From: Pedobacter sp014947265
GTDB lineage: Bacteria; Bacteroidota; Bacteroidia; Sphingobacteriales; Sphingobacteriaceae
Assembly (NCBI RefSeq): GCF_014947265.1
Contig: NZ_JADCNK010000013.1
Coordinates: forward strand, 1-64,000
Reading direction: 5' to 3'
Length of the DNA: 64,000 bases
Made by a program: the position numbers and the translations under genes. Position 1 is the stretch's first letter; each line of letters begins with the position of its first letter. A model generated the notes under the pieces. It had not been told where the DNA came from. It made no database searches and saw only the letters and a list, made by a program, of their open reading frames with translations. Below are positions 9,002-17,124 of this stretch, piece after piece.

Positions 9002-10080
9002 GCATTGATATAAAATATAAACCGGAATTACCCCAAAGCAAACAGCCCATCATCATCATAGGTGCAGGTGGCATTGTGGCCGATGCGCATCTTCCGGCCT
9101 ATAAAATTGCAGGTTTTGAGGTTCACGGCATTGTAAACCGAACCAAAGAAAGGGCACAGAAACTGGCAGATACCTTCGGCATTCCGAACGTGTACAATTC
9201 AGTAGCCGAGGCGGTAAAGCTGGCTCCTGCAAACGCGGTTTACGATTTAACCATCATGCCGGAACAATACATCGAAACGTTAAAACAGTTACCTGATGGA
9301 AGTGCCGTACTGATCCAAAAACCAATGGGTGATAATTTTACACAGGCAAAGGAAATCCTTGAACTCTGCAGGTCGAAAAACTTAAATGCAGCTATAAACT
9401 TTCAATTGCGCTTTGCACCATTTGTTAGTGCTGCAAAATACCTGATCGATGAAGGATTAATAGGCGAACTGTACGATATGGAAGTTCGGGTGACGATTAA
9501 AACGCCCTGGGAGATTTTCCCTCATGTAATTATTCATCCGCGTTTAGAAATTCAATACCACAGCATTCATTATGTAGATTTAATCCGTTCGTTTTTGGGT
9601 AATCCGGAAAGTATTTTGGCAAAAACACTAAAACATCCGGCTAAAAGTTTATCATCATCCCGTTCTACCATTTTATTCGATTATGGCGATACCATGCATG
9701 CGGTAATTAACACTAACCATGATCACGATTTCGGTCCAAACCACCAGGAAAGTTATATTAAATGGGAGGGAACCAAAGGTTCAATTGTAGCTAAAATTGG
9801 TTTACTTATGGATTATCCTCACGGTGTACCTGATGTTTTTGAATACTGTATTATAGAAGACGGAAAATCACCAAAATGGGAAATTGTAAAACTGGAAGGC
9901 TCCTGGTTTCCGGAAGCTTTTATCGGCACAATGGCCAATTTAATGCGTTATAACGAAGGTTCAACCGATGTTTTACATACCAGTGTCGAGGATGTGATTC
10001 AAACGATGGCAGTAGTAGAAAGTGCTTATAAATCGAGTGATATTGGAGGAGTTAAAGTGAAGGAGAAGTTAAATAAATAA
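8998..10080 (+). CDS. Gfo/Idh/MocA-family oxidoreductase
   Basis: This is a 360-residue NAD(P)-dependent sugar oxidoreductase. The Rossmann domain occupies residues about 15-135, with the nucleotide loop IIGAGGIVADAHLPAY. The usual EKP motif reads QKP here (Q107-K108-P109). The C-terminal alpha/beta domain includes IHPRLEIQYHSIHYVDLIRSF, which supplies the active-site histidine region. Family members oxidise or epimerise sugars, inositols or sugar acids in the cytoplasm. The start overlaps the upstream stop by 4 nt. It is the last tightly coupled gene before a 427-bp repeat array. The Glu-to-Gln change in the conserved motif is unusual but the Lys is retained. The substrate is not readable from sequence. 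Confidence 0.85.
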   Translation: MSIDIKYKPELPQSKQPIIIIGAGGIVADAHLPAYKIAGFEVHGIVNRTKERAQKLADTFGIPNVYNSVAEAVKLAPANAVYDLTIMPEQYIETLKQLPDGSAVLIQKPMGDNFTQAKEILELCRSKNLNAAINFQLRFAPFVSAAKYLIDEGLIGELYDMEVRVTIKTPWEIFPHVIIHPRLEIQYHSIHYVDLIRSFLGNPESILAKTLKHPAKSLSSSRSTILFDYGDTMHAVINTNHDHDFGPNHQESYIKWEGTKGSIVAKIGLLMDYPHGVPDVFEYCIIEDGKSPKWEIVKLEGSWFPEAFIGTMANLMRYNEGSTDVLHTSVEDVIQTMAVVESAYKSSDIGGVKVKEKLNK

Positions 10081-10085
10081 GAATA

Positions 10086-10507
10086 TCGTCCACGTTTATA
10101 ACGAGGATGTACGAGAAAAGCGATTATATCGCTAACAAAAGTAAATTATGTATTTCAAATAAACAATTTTTCAAGATTACCGAAGCAATCTGTTTTGCGA
10201 GAAAGATTGCTTCGTTTCGATGAAAAATCGAAAACTCGCAATGACGGAATTATAAAATTAAATCGTCCTCGTTTGTAACGAGGATGTATGAGAAAAGCGA
10301 TTGTATCGCTTACAAGAAACTAAAACTATGTATTTCAAATAAACAATTTTTCAAGATTTTCGAAGCAACCTGTTTTGCGAGAAAAATTGCTTCGTTTCGA
10401 TGAAAAATCGAAAACTCGCAATGACGGAATTGTAAAATTAAATCGTCCTCGTTTGTAACGAGGATGTATGAAAAAAGCGATTGTATCGCTTATAAGAAAC
10501 TAAAAAT
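10086..10507. repeat. Tandem repeat of about 178 bp with copied gene-start segments
   Basis: Units begin at 10086, 10263 and 10443 (periods 177 and 180). Each has two hairpins, CCTCGTT-TGT-AACGAGG and GCGAT-TGT-ATCGC (diverged in unit 1), then a segment matching the start of the downstream MaoC gene (ATGTATTTCAAAT...). Units 1 and 2 continue with a REP-like part containing ATTGCTTCG and CTCGCAATGACGG. In units 1 and 2 the ATG-TAT-TTC-AAA is followed at once by TAA; in the third the real gene continues. A solo copy of the two-hairpin module is at 23958-24005. Confidence 0.85.
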
Positions 10508-10948
10508 ATGTATTTCAAATCAACATTTTTTGAAGAGTATCGATTACAGGATAAACGTGTTACGCTAGGTCGCACAATAACAGAGACCGATTTTGTTGTT
10601 CACGCAGGGCATACCGGCGATTTTTTTCCGCACCACATGGATGCCGAATGGTGTGCAACACAACCTTTTAAACAACGTATTGCTCACGGAACCATGATTT
10701 TTAGCATCGGTATCGGCTTAACCGCATCAGAAATTAATCCCGAGGCCATGAGTAAAGGATATGATAAACTGCGCTTTGTAAAACCTGTTTTTATTGGCGA
10801 TACCATCCATTCAGAAATCACGATCGCTGAAAAGGGAGAGAGCAAAAGGCCGGAATATGGCACCGTAACCGAACACGTAGAAATCATTAACCAACACGGA
10901 GAAGTGGTACTCGTATGCGACCACCTGCTTGTTGTAAAGAAAAAATAA
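10508..10948 (+). CDS. MaoC-like hot-dog dehydratase
   Basis: This 146-residue single hot-dog domain resembles R-specific enoyl-CoA hydratases. D38 and H43 in GDFFPHHMD fit the D-x4-H catalytic pair of the family. AHGTMIFSIGIGLT is the following hydratase segment. Such enzymes add water to, or remove it from, 2-enoyl-CoA thioesters. The context of two CoA-transferases and an oxidoreductase suggests a step on the same CoA-linked acid. The first about 30 nt of the gene are copied in the tandem repeat just upstream. It is separated from the FucP gene by 52 nt. Product length is normal. Confidence 0.85.
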   Translation: MYFKSTFFEEYRLQDKRVTLGRTITETDFVVHAGHTGDFFPHHMDAEWCATQPFKQRIAHGTMIFSIGIGLTASEINPEAMSKGYDKLRFVKPVFIGDTIHSEITIAEKGESKRPEYGTVTEHVEIINQHGEVVLVCDHLLVVKKK

Positions 10949-11000
10949 TTAACCATCATCTTAAGTTCCTTCCAGGGGATTTAGGGGTAAACCAAATATA

Positions 11001-12293
11001 ATGAACCACAGCACTCAACCAGAAATTCTAGCCGAAGGCGATCCCTCATCAGGAAAGAAGTATCTGTTACCATTTATACTCGTAATCAGCTTGTTTTTCC
11101 TTTGGGGAATGGCGCATAACCTCGATTCGATTCTGATTCCACATTTAAAAAAAGCCTGTAATTTAAATAATAAACAATCAACGTTGATTGATACCTCTGT
11201 TTTCTTCGCTTATTTTTTAATGGCTATTCCAGCCGGAATGATTTTGAAAAAATGGGGATACAAAGCAACCATGATCTCAGGTTTGCTGGCTTTTGCTTTC
11301 GGTGCATTTTTATTTGTACCAGCTGCCAATAACCTGTCGTACATCACATTTTTGATCGCACTTTTCATTATTGGTTGCGGTTTAACCATGCTCGAAACCT
11401 CAGCAAATCCTTATGCTGCCGTATTGGGCGATCCTGCAAAAGCAACAAGCAGATTAAACCTTGCTGCATCTTTCAACGGACTGGCCGCAATGGTTGCACC
11501 AATGATTGGCGGATTGTTTATCCTGTCGGGTAAATCGCACACAAAAGAGGAACTGGCTGCGATGACCGAAGTTAGCCGAAATAACTACTTCCTTGAAGAG
11601 GCTGCGTCGGTGAAAACGCCTTACATTACGCTTGGAATAGTGCTATTAGTTATAGCCGCAATATTCTACTTTATTCATCTTCCGGAAATTAAAACGAAAA
11701 GTATTGATGGTGAAGCAAAGGGGAGTTTTTTCGGTTCGCTACGCCACAAACATTTAAAGTGGGCTGTTGTTGCTCAGTTCTTTTATGTTGGCGCGCAGGT
11801 TTGTGTTACCAGTTTTTTTATTAGAATGGCCCAGCAAGGTGGCGGGTTTGACGAGAAAACGGCAGCATCATATCTGGCAATTTATGGTTTATTATTTACT
11901 GTTGGCCGTTTTGCAGGAACCGCGATTCTTCAGTTTGTGCCATCGAATAAGCTGCTCGCCATCTATGCGGTAATCTCAATCTTATTGTGTTTGGTAGCTA
12001 TATTAGGTAAAGGCTCTTATGTAGTTTATGCGCTGGGTGCAATAGGCTTTTTTATGTCGATTATGTTCCCGACCATTTTTGCGTTAGGAATAGAGGGAAT
12101 AGGCGACGATACCAAGCCAGGCTCTTCATGGTTAATCATGTCGATTGTAGGCGGAGCCATTTTACCATTTGGAATGGGAAGTTTAATCGATATGTATGGC
12201 GATAATATTCAGATTGGTTACAGCATTCCACTGGTATGTTTTGTGGTTATTCTTTATTTCGGATTAAGAGGGTATAAAATCGCACACAAATAA
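11001..12293 (+). CDS. FucP-type sugar:proton symporter (MFS)
   Basis: This is a 430-residue inner-membrane protein with about 12 hydrophobic segments. It matches the fucose permease family: FFLWGMAHNLDSILIPHLKK, FAYFLMAIPAGMILKKWGYK and TMLETSANPYAAVLG. D42 and E132 align with the two acidic residues essential in E. coli FucP (D46 and E135, established knowledge). The permease brings a free monosaccharide into the cytoplasm by proton symport. With nearby GH106-like and GH2 enzymes, fucose, rhamnose or a related sugar is plausible, but specificity cannot be read from sequence. It could share a transcript with the MaoC gene. Confidence 0.85.
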   Translation: MNHSTQPEILAEGDPSSGKKYLLPFILVISLFFLWGMAHNLDSILIPHLKKACNLNNKQSTLIDTSVFFAYFLMAIPAGMILKKWGYKATMISGLLAFAFGAFLFVPAANNLSYITFLIALFIIGCGLTMLETSANPYAAVLGDPAKATSRLNLAASFNGLAAMVAPMIGGLFILSGKSHTKEELAAMTEVSRNNYFLEEAASVKTPYITLGIVLLVIAAIFYFIHLPEIKTKSIDGEAKGSFFGSLRHKHLKWAVVAQFFYVGAQVCVTSFFIRMAQQGGGFDEKTAASYLAIYGLLFTVGRFAGTAILQFVPSNKLLAIYAVISILLCLVAILGKGSYVVYALGAIGFFMSIMFPTIFALGIEGIGDDTKPGSSWLIMSIVGGAILPFGMGSLIDMYGDNIQIGYSIPLVCFVVILYFGLRGYKIAHK

Positions 12294-12307
12294 ATATAAG
12301 TCTTTCA

Positions 12308-12405
12308 TTACGAGGTGAAAAATTAATCCTATCTCTACTTATAGTGAAAGTGATCTATTGAAAAGAAAGATTGCTTCGTGGTAAAAAGCAACCCTCGGCA
12401 TGACC
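12308..12405. repeat. REP-like element before the GH106-like gene
   Basis: CATTACGAGG at 12307-12316 and AAGATTGCTTCGTGG (12368-12382) followed by CCTCGGCATGACC near 12393-12405 are degenerate arms of the same GATTGCTTCG...CGCAATGACG REP family. The right arm contains the ATG at 12400, which is therefore a doubtful start. Confidence 0.55.
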
Positions 12406-12423
12406 ATAAAATTTTTAAAAAAA

Positions 12424-15400
12424 ATGAAATTGAGGTTTAGTAAAATTCTGGTCTTTGTGCTGTTGTCAAGCTTTTTCCTAGCGTCAAATGCTGGTGCACA
12501 ACAGAACGAAAATGCTAAGCCCTGGGTATTTTGGTATTGGGTTAAAGGAGCGGTATCCAGAGCAGGCATCACTGCCGACCTGGAAGCGATGAAATCAAAT
12601 GGCATAGCGGGTGCTTACTTAATGAGTATCCAGGGTACAGATAAAACACCGGTTTATTCGCCACCTGCAGTTCAGTTAACACCCGAATGGTGGAAAATGG
12701 TTGAATTTGCCATGACAGAAGCAAAACGGTTAGATCTGAAATTAGGTATGCATGTGAGTGATGGTTTCGCATTAGCAGGTGGACCGTGGATCACTCCAGA
12801 ACTTTCCATGCAAAAAGTGGTATGGTCGAAGATAAACATCAGTAATTCAAATAGTAAAATCACTTTACCTCAACCAGAATCAAAAGAAAATTATTATAAG
12901 GATATAGCAGTTTATGCGTATCCATCTCCGCTTGGGGAAAACCTTTCTACCAGAACGGTTATTCCAAAAATTACGGCAAGCAATGGAGCTGATGCCACGG
13001 GCCTCATTCAGCCACAGAATAAGAAAAACTTTGGTTCAAATGAACCATGTTACATTCAATATGAATTCGCGAAGCCCTTTACCTGCAGAACGATAACCAT
13101 TAAAGTCAGTGGAAATAACTATCAGGCACAACGTTTGGCTATCGAGGTAAGTGATGATGGGAAAAATTTCCGATCCATAGGTAGGTTGGAAGCGCCCCGT
13201 CATGGCTGGCAAGACACCGATGAAGATGTGACACACTCCATTACGCCAACAACAACCAAATTTTTCAGGTTTATTTATGATAAAAAGGGATCTGAACCAG
13301 GATCAGAAGATCTGGATGCGGCCAAATGGAAACCATCGTTAAAACTGGTCAATCTGGAGTTATCATCAGAAGCGAAGATTAATCAGTTTGAAGGTAAAAA
13401 CGGTTCAGTTTGGCGGGTAAGTAAAAGAAGTACCGACGCTGAAATTGCTAAGAATTTATGTGTGCCGTTGAATAAAATTATTAATCTTTCAGATAAATTA
13501 AATAAGGACGGAACTTTAAACTGGAAAGCGCAGAAAGGCAATTGGACAATCTTAAGAATTGGCCATACTTCAACAGGACATACCAACGCAACTGGTGGCG
13601 GTGGAAAAGGATTGGAATGTGATAAATTTAATGCCGATGCAATAAAATTACAGTTCAAGAATTGGTATGGGGAGGCATTAAAGCATGGCGGACCAGAAAT
13701 CGCTAAAAAAGTTTTAAGCGTTTTTCATGTAGACAGCTGGGAATGCGGCAGTCAGAATTGGTCGCCGGTATTTAAAGCAGAATTTTTAAAGCGTAGGGGC
13801 TACGATTTAACACCTTATTTACCCATCATGACCGGATTGCCTGTAGAGAATGTATTCGTGTCCGAAAATTTCCTTTACGATGTTCGAAAAACGATCTCAG
13901 AATTGGTTGTAGACCAGTTTTATAAAACGCTTGCCAAGTTGGCAAAAGAGAAAGGTGTAACCTTTACTGCCGAAAGTATTGCGCCAACCATGATGAGTGA
14001 TGGTTTAATGCATTACAAAACTGTCGATATCCCAATGGGCGAATTTTGGTTAAATAGCCCCACGCATGACAAACCAAATGATATGTTGGATGCCATTTCT
14101 GGCGCACATATTTATGGGAAAAACATTATCCAGGCAGAGGCTTTTACAACAGTCAGAATGGACTGGAATGAAAACCCGGCAAATATGAAAACGCTACAGG
14201 ATCGTAATTATGCCTTAGGGATCAATAAATTGGTATATCATGTTTTTACACACAACCCCTGGACTGATCGCAAACCAGGAATGACTTTAGATGGGGTTGG
14301 CCTATATTTCCAACGTGACCAAACCTGGTGGAAAGCGGGAAAAGCATGGATAGAATATGCAGAACGTACTCAAAATTTACTTCAGCAGGGTAAACCAATT
14401 GTCGATATTGCCGTTTTTACGGGTGAGGAATTGCCACGCCGTTCCGTATTACCTGATCGTTTGGTTGAAACCTTACCCGGCATTTTTGGCGTAGATGTAG
14501 TAGAAGCAGAGCAGAAACGACTTGCCAATATTGGTGAACCTTTAAGGCAAATTCCTTCCGGTGTAACCCATTCTGCAAACATGGCCGGTCCGGAAAATTG
14601 GGTAAATCCTTTACGTGGCTACGCTTATGATAGTTTTAATCCAGACGTATTAAATACCGCAACAGTAAAAGATGGTAATGTGGTTTTCGAAAGCGGTGCC
14701 TCATATAAAATTTTGATAATACCAGGCAACATGAAAATGAATCCGAATTATCAGTATATGAGTTATCGCACTGTTAAAGAACTGCTGGAATTGATTAAAG
14801 CTGGTGCTAAAGTAATTATTGGAGATAAGCCATTGTATCAATCTGAAATTAAGCAAGTTAAAAAAACTATTTTTGATAATATTGTAGAAGAGATTTGGGA
14901 GGGAAATTTTGAGTCTTATAAAAATAATGGTCGACCAGTTTATAAGAAAGATTTAGGTTTAGGTCAGGTTTTTAAAGCACCGTTCTACGGAGAAACTTTT
15001 GATGCCTTAGGTTTAGGAAGAGATTTAGAGGTAAGCGACTTAACAGATGACAAGGCTAAGGGAAATTATGCAAAGGGTATAGGTTATGCGCACAGAATTG
15101 ATGGAGAAAAGGAGATTTATTTTATTACTAATCAGGAAAATAGAAAGAGAGAACTTTTTTTAACTTTCAGGAAGGGTGAAAAATCTGTGCAGACTTTTGA
15201 TGCAGTAAGTAATACCTGGGTTAAACCCGATAAACCCAACGACACTATTGCCAGTACAAATTTAAAGTTAACCATGTATCCAAATCAATCGATCTTTGTG
15301 GTTTTAGATACGCTGGGTGTTTATTTGCCCAATTCGCAAACTGAAGAAAAACAACTAAGGGAAGCGAAAGCAAAAAAGATCAAAAAAACTGACATTGATA

Positions 15401-15867
15401 TCTCCAAATCATGGCAGGCAAAATTCGATACGGCGTATGTAGGCCCCTCAAAACCTGTTATTTTTAATGAATTAACCGATTGGACATTAAATACAGATAG
15501 TTTGGTTAAATACTATTCCGGAACTGCTGTGTACAGCAAAAACTTCATCTTTAATGGAGATCTTAAAGGTGAAATCTGGCTTGATTTGGGAGCGTTTTCC
15601 AGCATTGCAGAAGTTAAAATTAATGGAATAAACTGCGGCACTTTGTGGACTGCTCCGCATCGTTTAGAAATTAGCAAAGCCATCAAAAATGGTGAAAATC
15701 AAATTACTATTGAAGTAACCAATACTTGGGCCAATCGTTTAATTGGCGATGGAAAATTGCCTGAAAATAAAAGAATTACCAAAACAACTGCACCTTTTCG
15801 TTTGGAAGGTAAACCTTTAAATCCTGCGGGATTATTAGGCCCGGTAGTGATACAAGTGGAAGAGTAA
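12424..15867 (+). CDS. GH106-like alpha-L-rhamnosidase-type enzyme, secreted
   Basis: This 1147-residue protein starts at ATG 12424, directly before a signal peptide (MKLRFSKILVFVLLSSFFLA, cleavage near AGA|QQ). A longer frame from 12400 lies in a REP. The N-terminal barrel (WVFWYWVKGAVSRAGITADL, KSNGIAGAYLM, KLGMHVSDGFALAGGPW) and central parts (VFHVDSWECGSQNW, AESIAPTMMSDG, QAEAFTTVRMDW) are characteristic of the GH106/glycosyl hydrolase group active on rhamnogalacturonan. The C-terminus holds a beta-sandwich (EIWLDLGAFSSIAEVKING, TLWTAPHR) as in GH106. It probably removes L-rhamnose from pectin fragments in the periplasm or at the surface. It is preceded by the permease and followed 24 nt later by a small secreted protein. 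Confidence 0.8.
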   Translation: MKLRFSKILVFVLLSSFFLASNAGAQQNENAKPWVFWYWVKGAVSRAGITADLEAMKSNGIAGAYLMSIQGTDKTPVYSPPAVQLTPEWWKMVEFAMTEAKRLDLKLGMHVSDGFALAGGPWITPELSMQKVVWSKINISNSNSKITLPQPESKENYYKDIAVYAYPSPLGENLSTRTVIPKITASNGADATGLIQPQNKKNFGSNEPCYIQYEFAKPFTCRTITIKVSGNNYQAQRLAIEVSDDGKNFRSIGRLEAPRHGWQDTDEDVTHSITPTTTKFFRFIYDKKGSEPGSEDLDAAKWKPSLKLVNLELSSEAKINQFEGKNGSVWRVSKRSTDAEIAKNLCVPLNKIINLSDKLNKDGTLNWKAQKGNWTILRIGHTSTGHTNATGGGGKGLECDKFNADAIKLQFKNWYGEALKHGGPEIAKKVLSVFHVDSWECGSQNWSPVFKAEFLKRRGYDLTPYLPIMTGLPVENVFVSENFLYDVRKTISELVVDQFYKTLAKLAKEKGVTFTAESIAPTMMSDGLMHYKTVDIPMGEFWLNSPTHDKPNDMLDAISGAHIYGKNIIQAEAFTTVRMDWNENPANMKTLQDRNYALGINKLVYHVFTHNPWTDRKPGMTLDGVGLYFQRDQTWWKAGKAWIEYAERTQNLLQQGKPIVDIAVFTGEELPRRSVLPDRLVETLPGIFGVDVVEAEQKRLANIGEPLRQIPSGVTHSANMAGPENWVNPLRGYAYDSFNPDVLNTATVKDGNVVFESGASYKILIIPGNMKMNPNYQYMSYRTVKELLELIKAGAKVIIGDKPLYQSEIKQVKKTIFDNIVEEIWEGNFESYKNNGRPVYKKDLGLGQVFKAPFYGETFDALGLGRDLEVSDLTDDKAKGNYAKGIGYAHRIDGEKEIYFITNQENRKRELFLTFRKGEKSVQTFDAVSNTWVKPDKPNDTIASTNLKLTMYPNQSIFVVLDTLGVYLPNSQTEEKQLREAKAKKIKKTDIDISKSWQAKFDTAYVGPSKPVIFNELTDWTLNTDSLVKYYSGTAVYSKNFIFNGDLKGEIWLDLGAFSSIAEVKINGINCGTLWTAPHRLEISKAIKNGENQITIEVTNTWANRLIGDGKLPENKRITKTTAPFRLEGKPLNPAGLLGPVVIQVEE

Positions 15868-15891
15868 TTGAGCATTAAATATTTCAAATAA

Positions 15892-16485
15892 ATGAAAAAA
15901 ATAATTGTGCTATTTCTTATTTTGGTTCAAACTGTTGTTTTCGCGCAACAAAAGAAGGTGAAGGATAATTTTAATGTTCAGGTCAGAATAGAAAAAGGCG
16001 ATTTAAATAAAGATGGTTTAACTGACAAAACCGTAATTACAATGGATACCATCGATGCATCCGTTCCCTTGAGGTTGCAAATATTTTTTCAACAGCCCAA
16101 TAAAAAATTTAAATTGGTTTTCTCTTCAACAGACGTAATTGAACCCCAATATGTAAACGGCATACATACTAAGAATTCAATACCATATTTTTTTATTGAA
16201 AGAGGATATTTATTAATGAACTCCGAAAAAAATGATGTCCGCTTTGAACATAAATTCATCTATAAAAATGGAAGTTTCCAATTGATTAAAATCTCCAGCG
16301 TAGTATATGACGGGCAAAATTCGACAACTGAGACGGTGTTTGATCTTGTATCTGGAGTGAAAACAGCAATTACAACTCCGTTAAGTTCCGCAAAAGCGTC
16401 AAATAAGTACACAAACAAAATAATGATAAGGCCATTGCCTACGCTTCAGAATTTAAAATCTTTTGGCAATAAATTATACTGGTAA
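15892..16485 (+). CDS. Small secreted protein with calcium-loop-like motif
   Basis: This 197-residue protein has a clear signal peptide (MKKIIVLFLILVQTVVFA|QQ). Near residue 37 it has KGDLNKDGLTDKTVI, which resembles the DxNxDGxxD calcium loop found in FG-GAP, dockerin and similar secreted proteins. The rest is beta-rich with no family I recognise. The C-terminal tail (SSAKASNKYTNKIMIRPLP) is basic. It lies 24 nt after the GH106-like gene and is likely cotranscribed. A binding or accessory role in polysaccharide use is possible but unsupported by motifs. Confidence 0.65.
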   Translation: MKKIIVLFLILVQTVVFAQQKKVKDNFNVQVRIEKGDLNKDGLTDKTVITMDTIDASVPLRLQIFFQQPNKKFKLVFSSTDVIEPQYVNGIHTKNSIPYFFIERGYLLMNSEKNDVRFEHKFIYKNGSFQLIKISSVVYDGQNSTTETVFDLVSGVKTAITTPLSSAKASNKYTNKIMIRPLPTLQNLKSFGNKLYW

Positions 16486-16507
16486 AATTCAATTAAACAG
16501 AAGAACA

Positions 16508-16917
16508 ATGAAAAAGCTACTTAATATTAACAAATATTTTGTCTCTCAGGCTTTACTAATTCAGGTATTTATTGTTGCGATGCTTTTTCTAATAGGAAAT
16601 TTAAAAGCACAGGATAAAGCTTTGGTGAATACATCAAATTCTCCATATGCCAAATTACATAGTATCAATATGGCTGATGTAACCTGGACAAAAGGCTTTT
16701 GGGCCGATCGTTTTAAAGTAAAAACAGAAACCATGGTGCCGAAATGATGAGTCTGACCGGTAACGTGAAAATAGGAGAGCCAAACAACTGGAAAAATGTG
16801 TTGTACAGGCCGATTGAAGATAAAAATACAGCCACTGAAATAAAACTGGTACCATACTTTACCTGGGGAAACCGTGGCCATTCGGAAATGTCGGTTTGGT
16901 TGCCTGTGAGTAGATGA
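16508..16917 (+). pseudogene. GH127 (beta-L-arabinofuranosidase-type) remnant with large internal deletion
   Basis: Frame 1 (16508-16747) encodes a signal peptide (ending NLKAQ) and the N-terminus SINMADVTWTKGFWADRFK, typical of GH127. It stops at 16745. Frame 2 (16744-16917) encodes LTGNVKIGEPNNWKN ... KLVPYFTWGNRGHSEMSVWLP, the typical GH127 end of the catalytic region. GH127 proteins usually exceed 600 residues, so about 500 codons are missing between the parts and the junction is out of frame. The junction lies at the overlapping stop/start AAATGATG. No function is expected. Confidence 0.8.
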
Positions 16918-17110
16918 TATTTATGTTTTACCATATAAGACATGTAAGAAAATATAAGGTTATAGCGATTAATAGTTATAAGGTAATAAACTAAGATGCG
17001 CTCAGGTGGCTCAGGTGGTCGATAAATAAGAAACAAAAAATATACTATTGAGCTTATATGCAACTTAAATTTCTTATATGGTAACCAAAACTAGGGAGTC
17101 TTAAGTGATG
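16918..17110. repeat. Degenerate fragment of the repeat family seen at 18572-19320
   Basis: GCGCTCAGGTGGCTCAGGTGGTCGATAAA (near 16998-17026, quoted in parts: GCGCTCAGG, CTCAGGTGGTCGATAAA) matches the CTCAGGTGCCTCAGGTGGTCGA part of the array at 18572-19320. TTTTACCATATAAGACATG near 16922 matches the inverse of CATGTCTCATATGGTC in that array. No gene is visible here. It is also the upstream region of the esterase at 17125. Confidence 0.5.
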
Positions 17111-17124
17111 AAAAATAATAACAA

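Noticed and set aside
12400..12423. Upstream ATG for the GH106-like gene
   Set aside because: It lies in the arm of a REP; ATG 12424 directly precedes a normal signal peptide.
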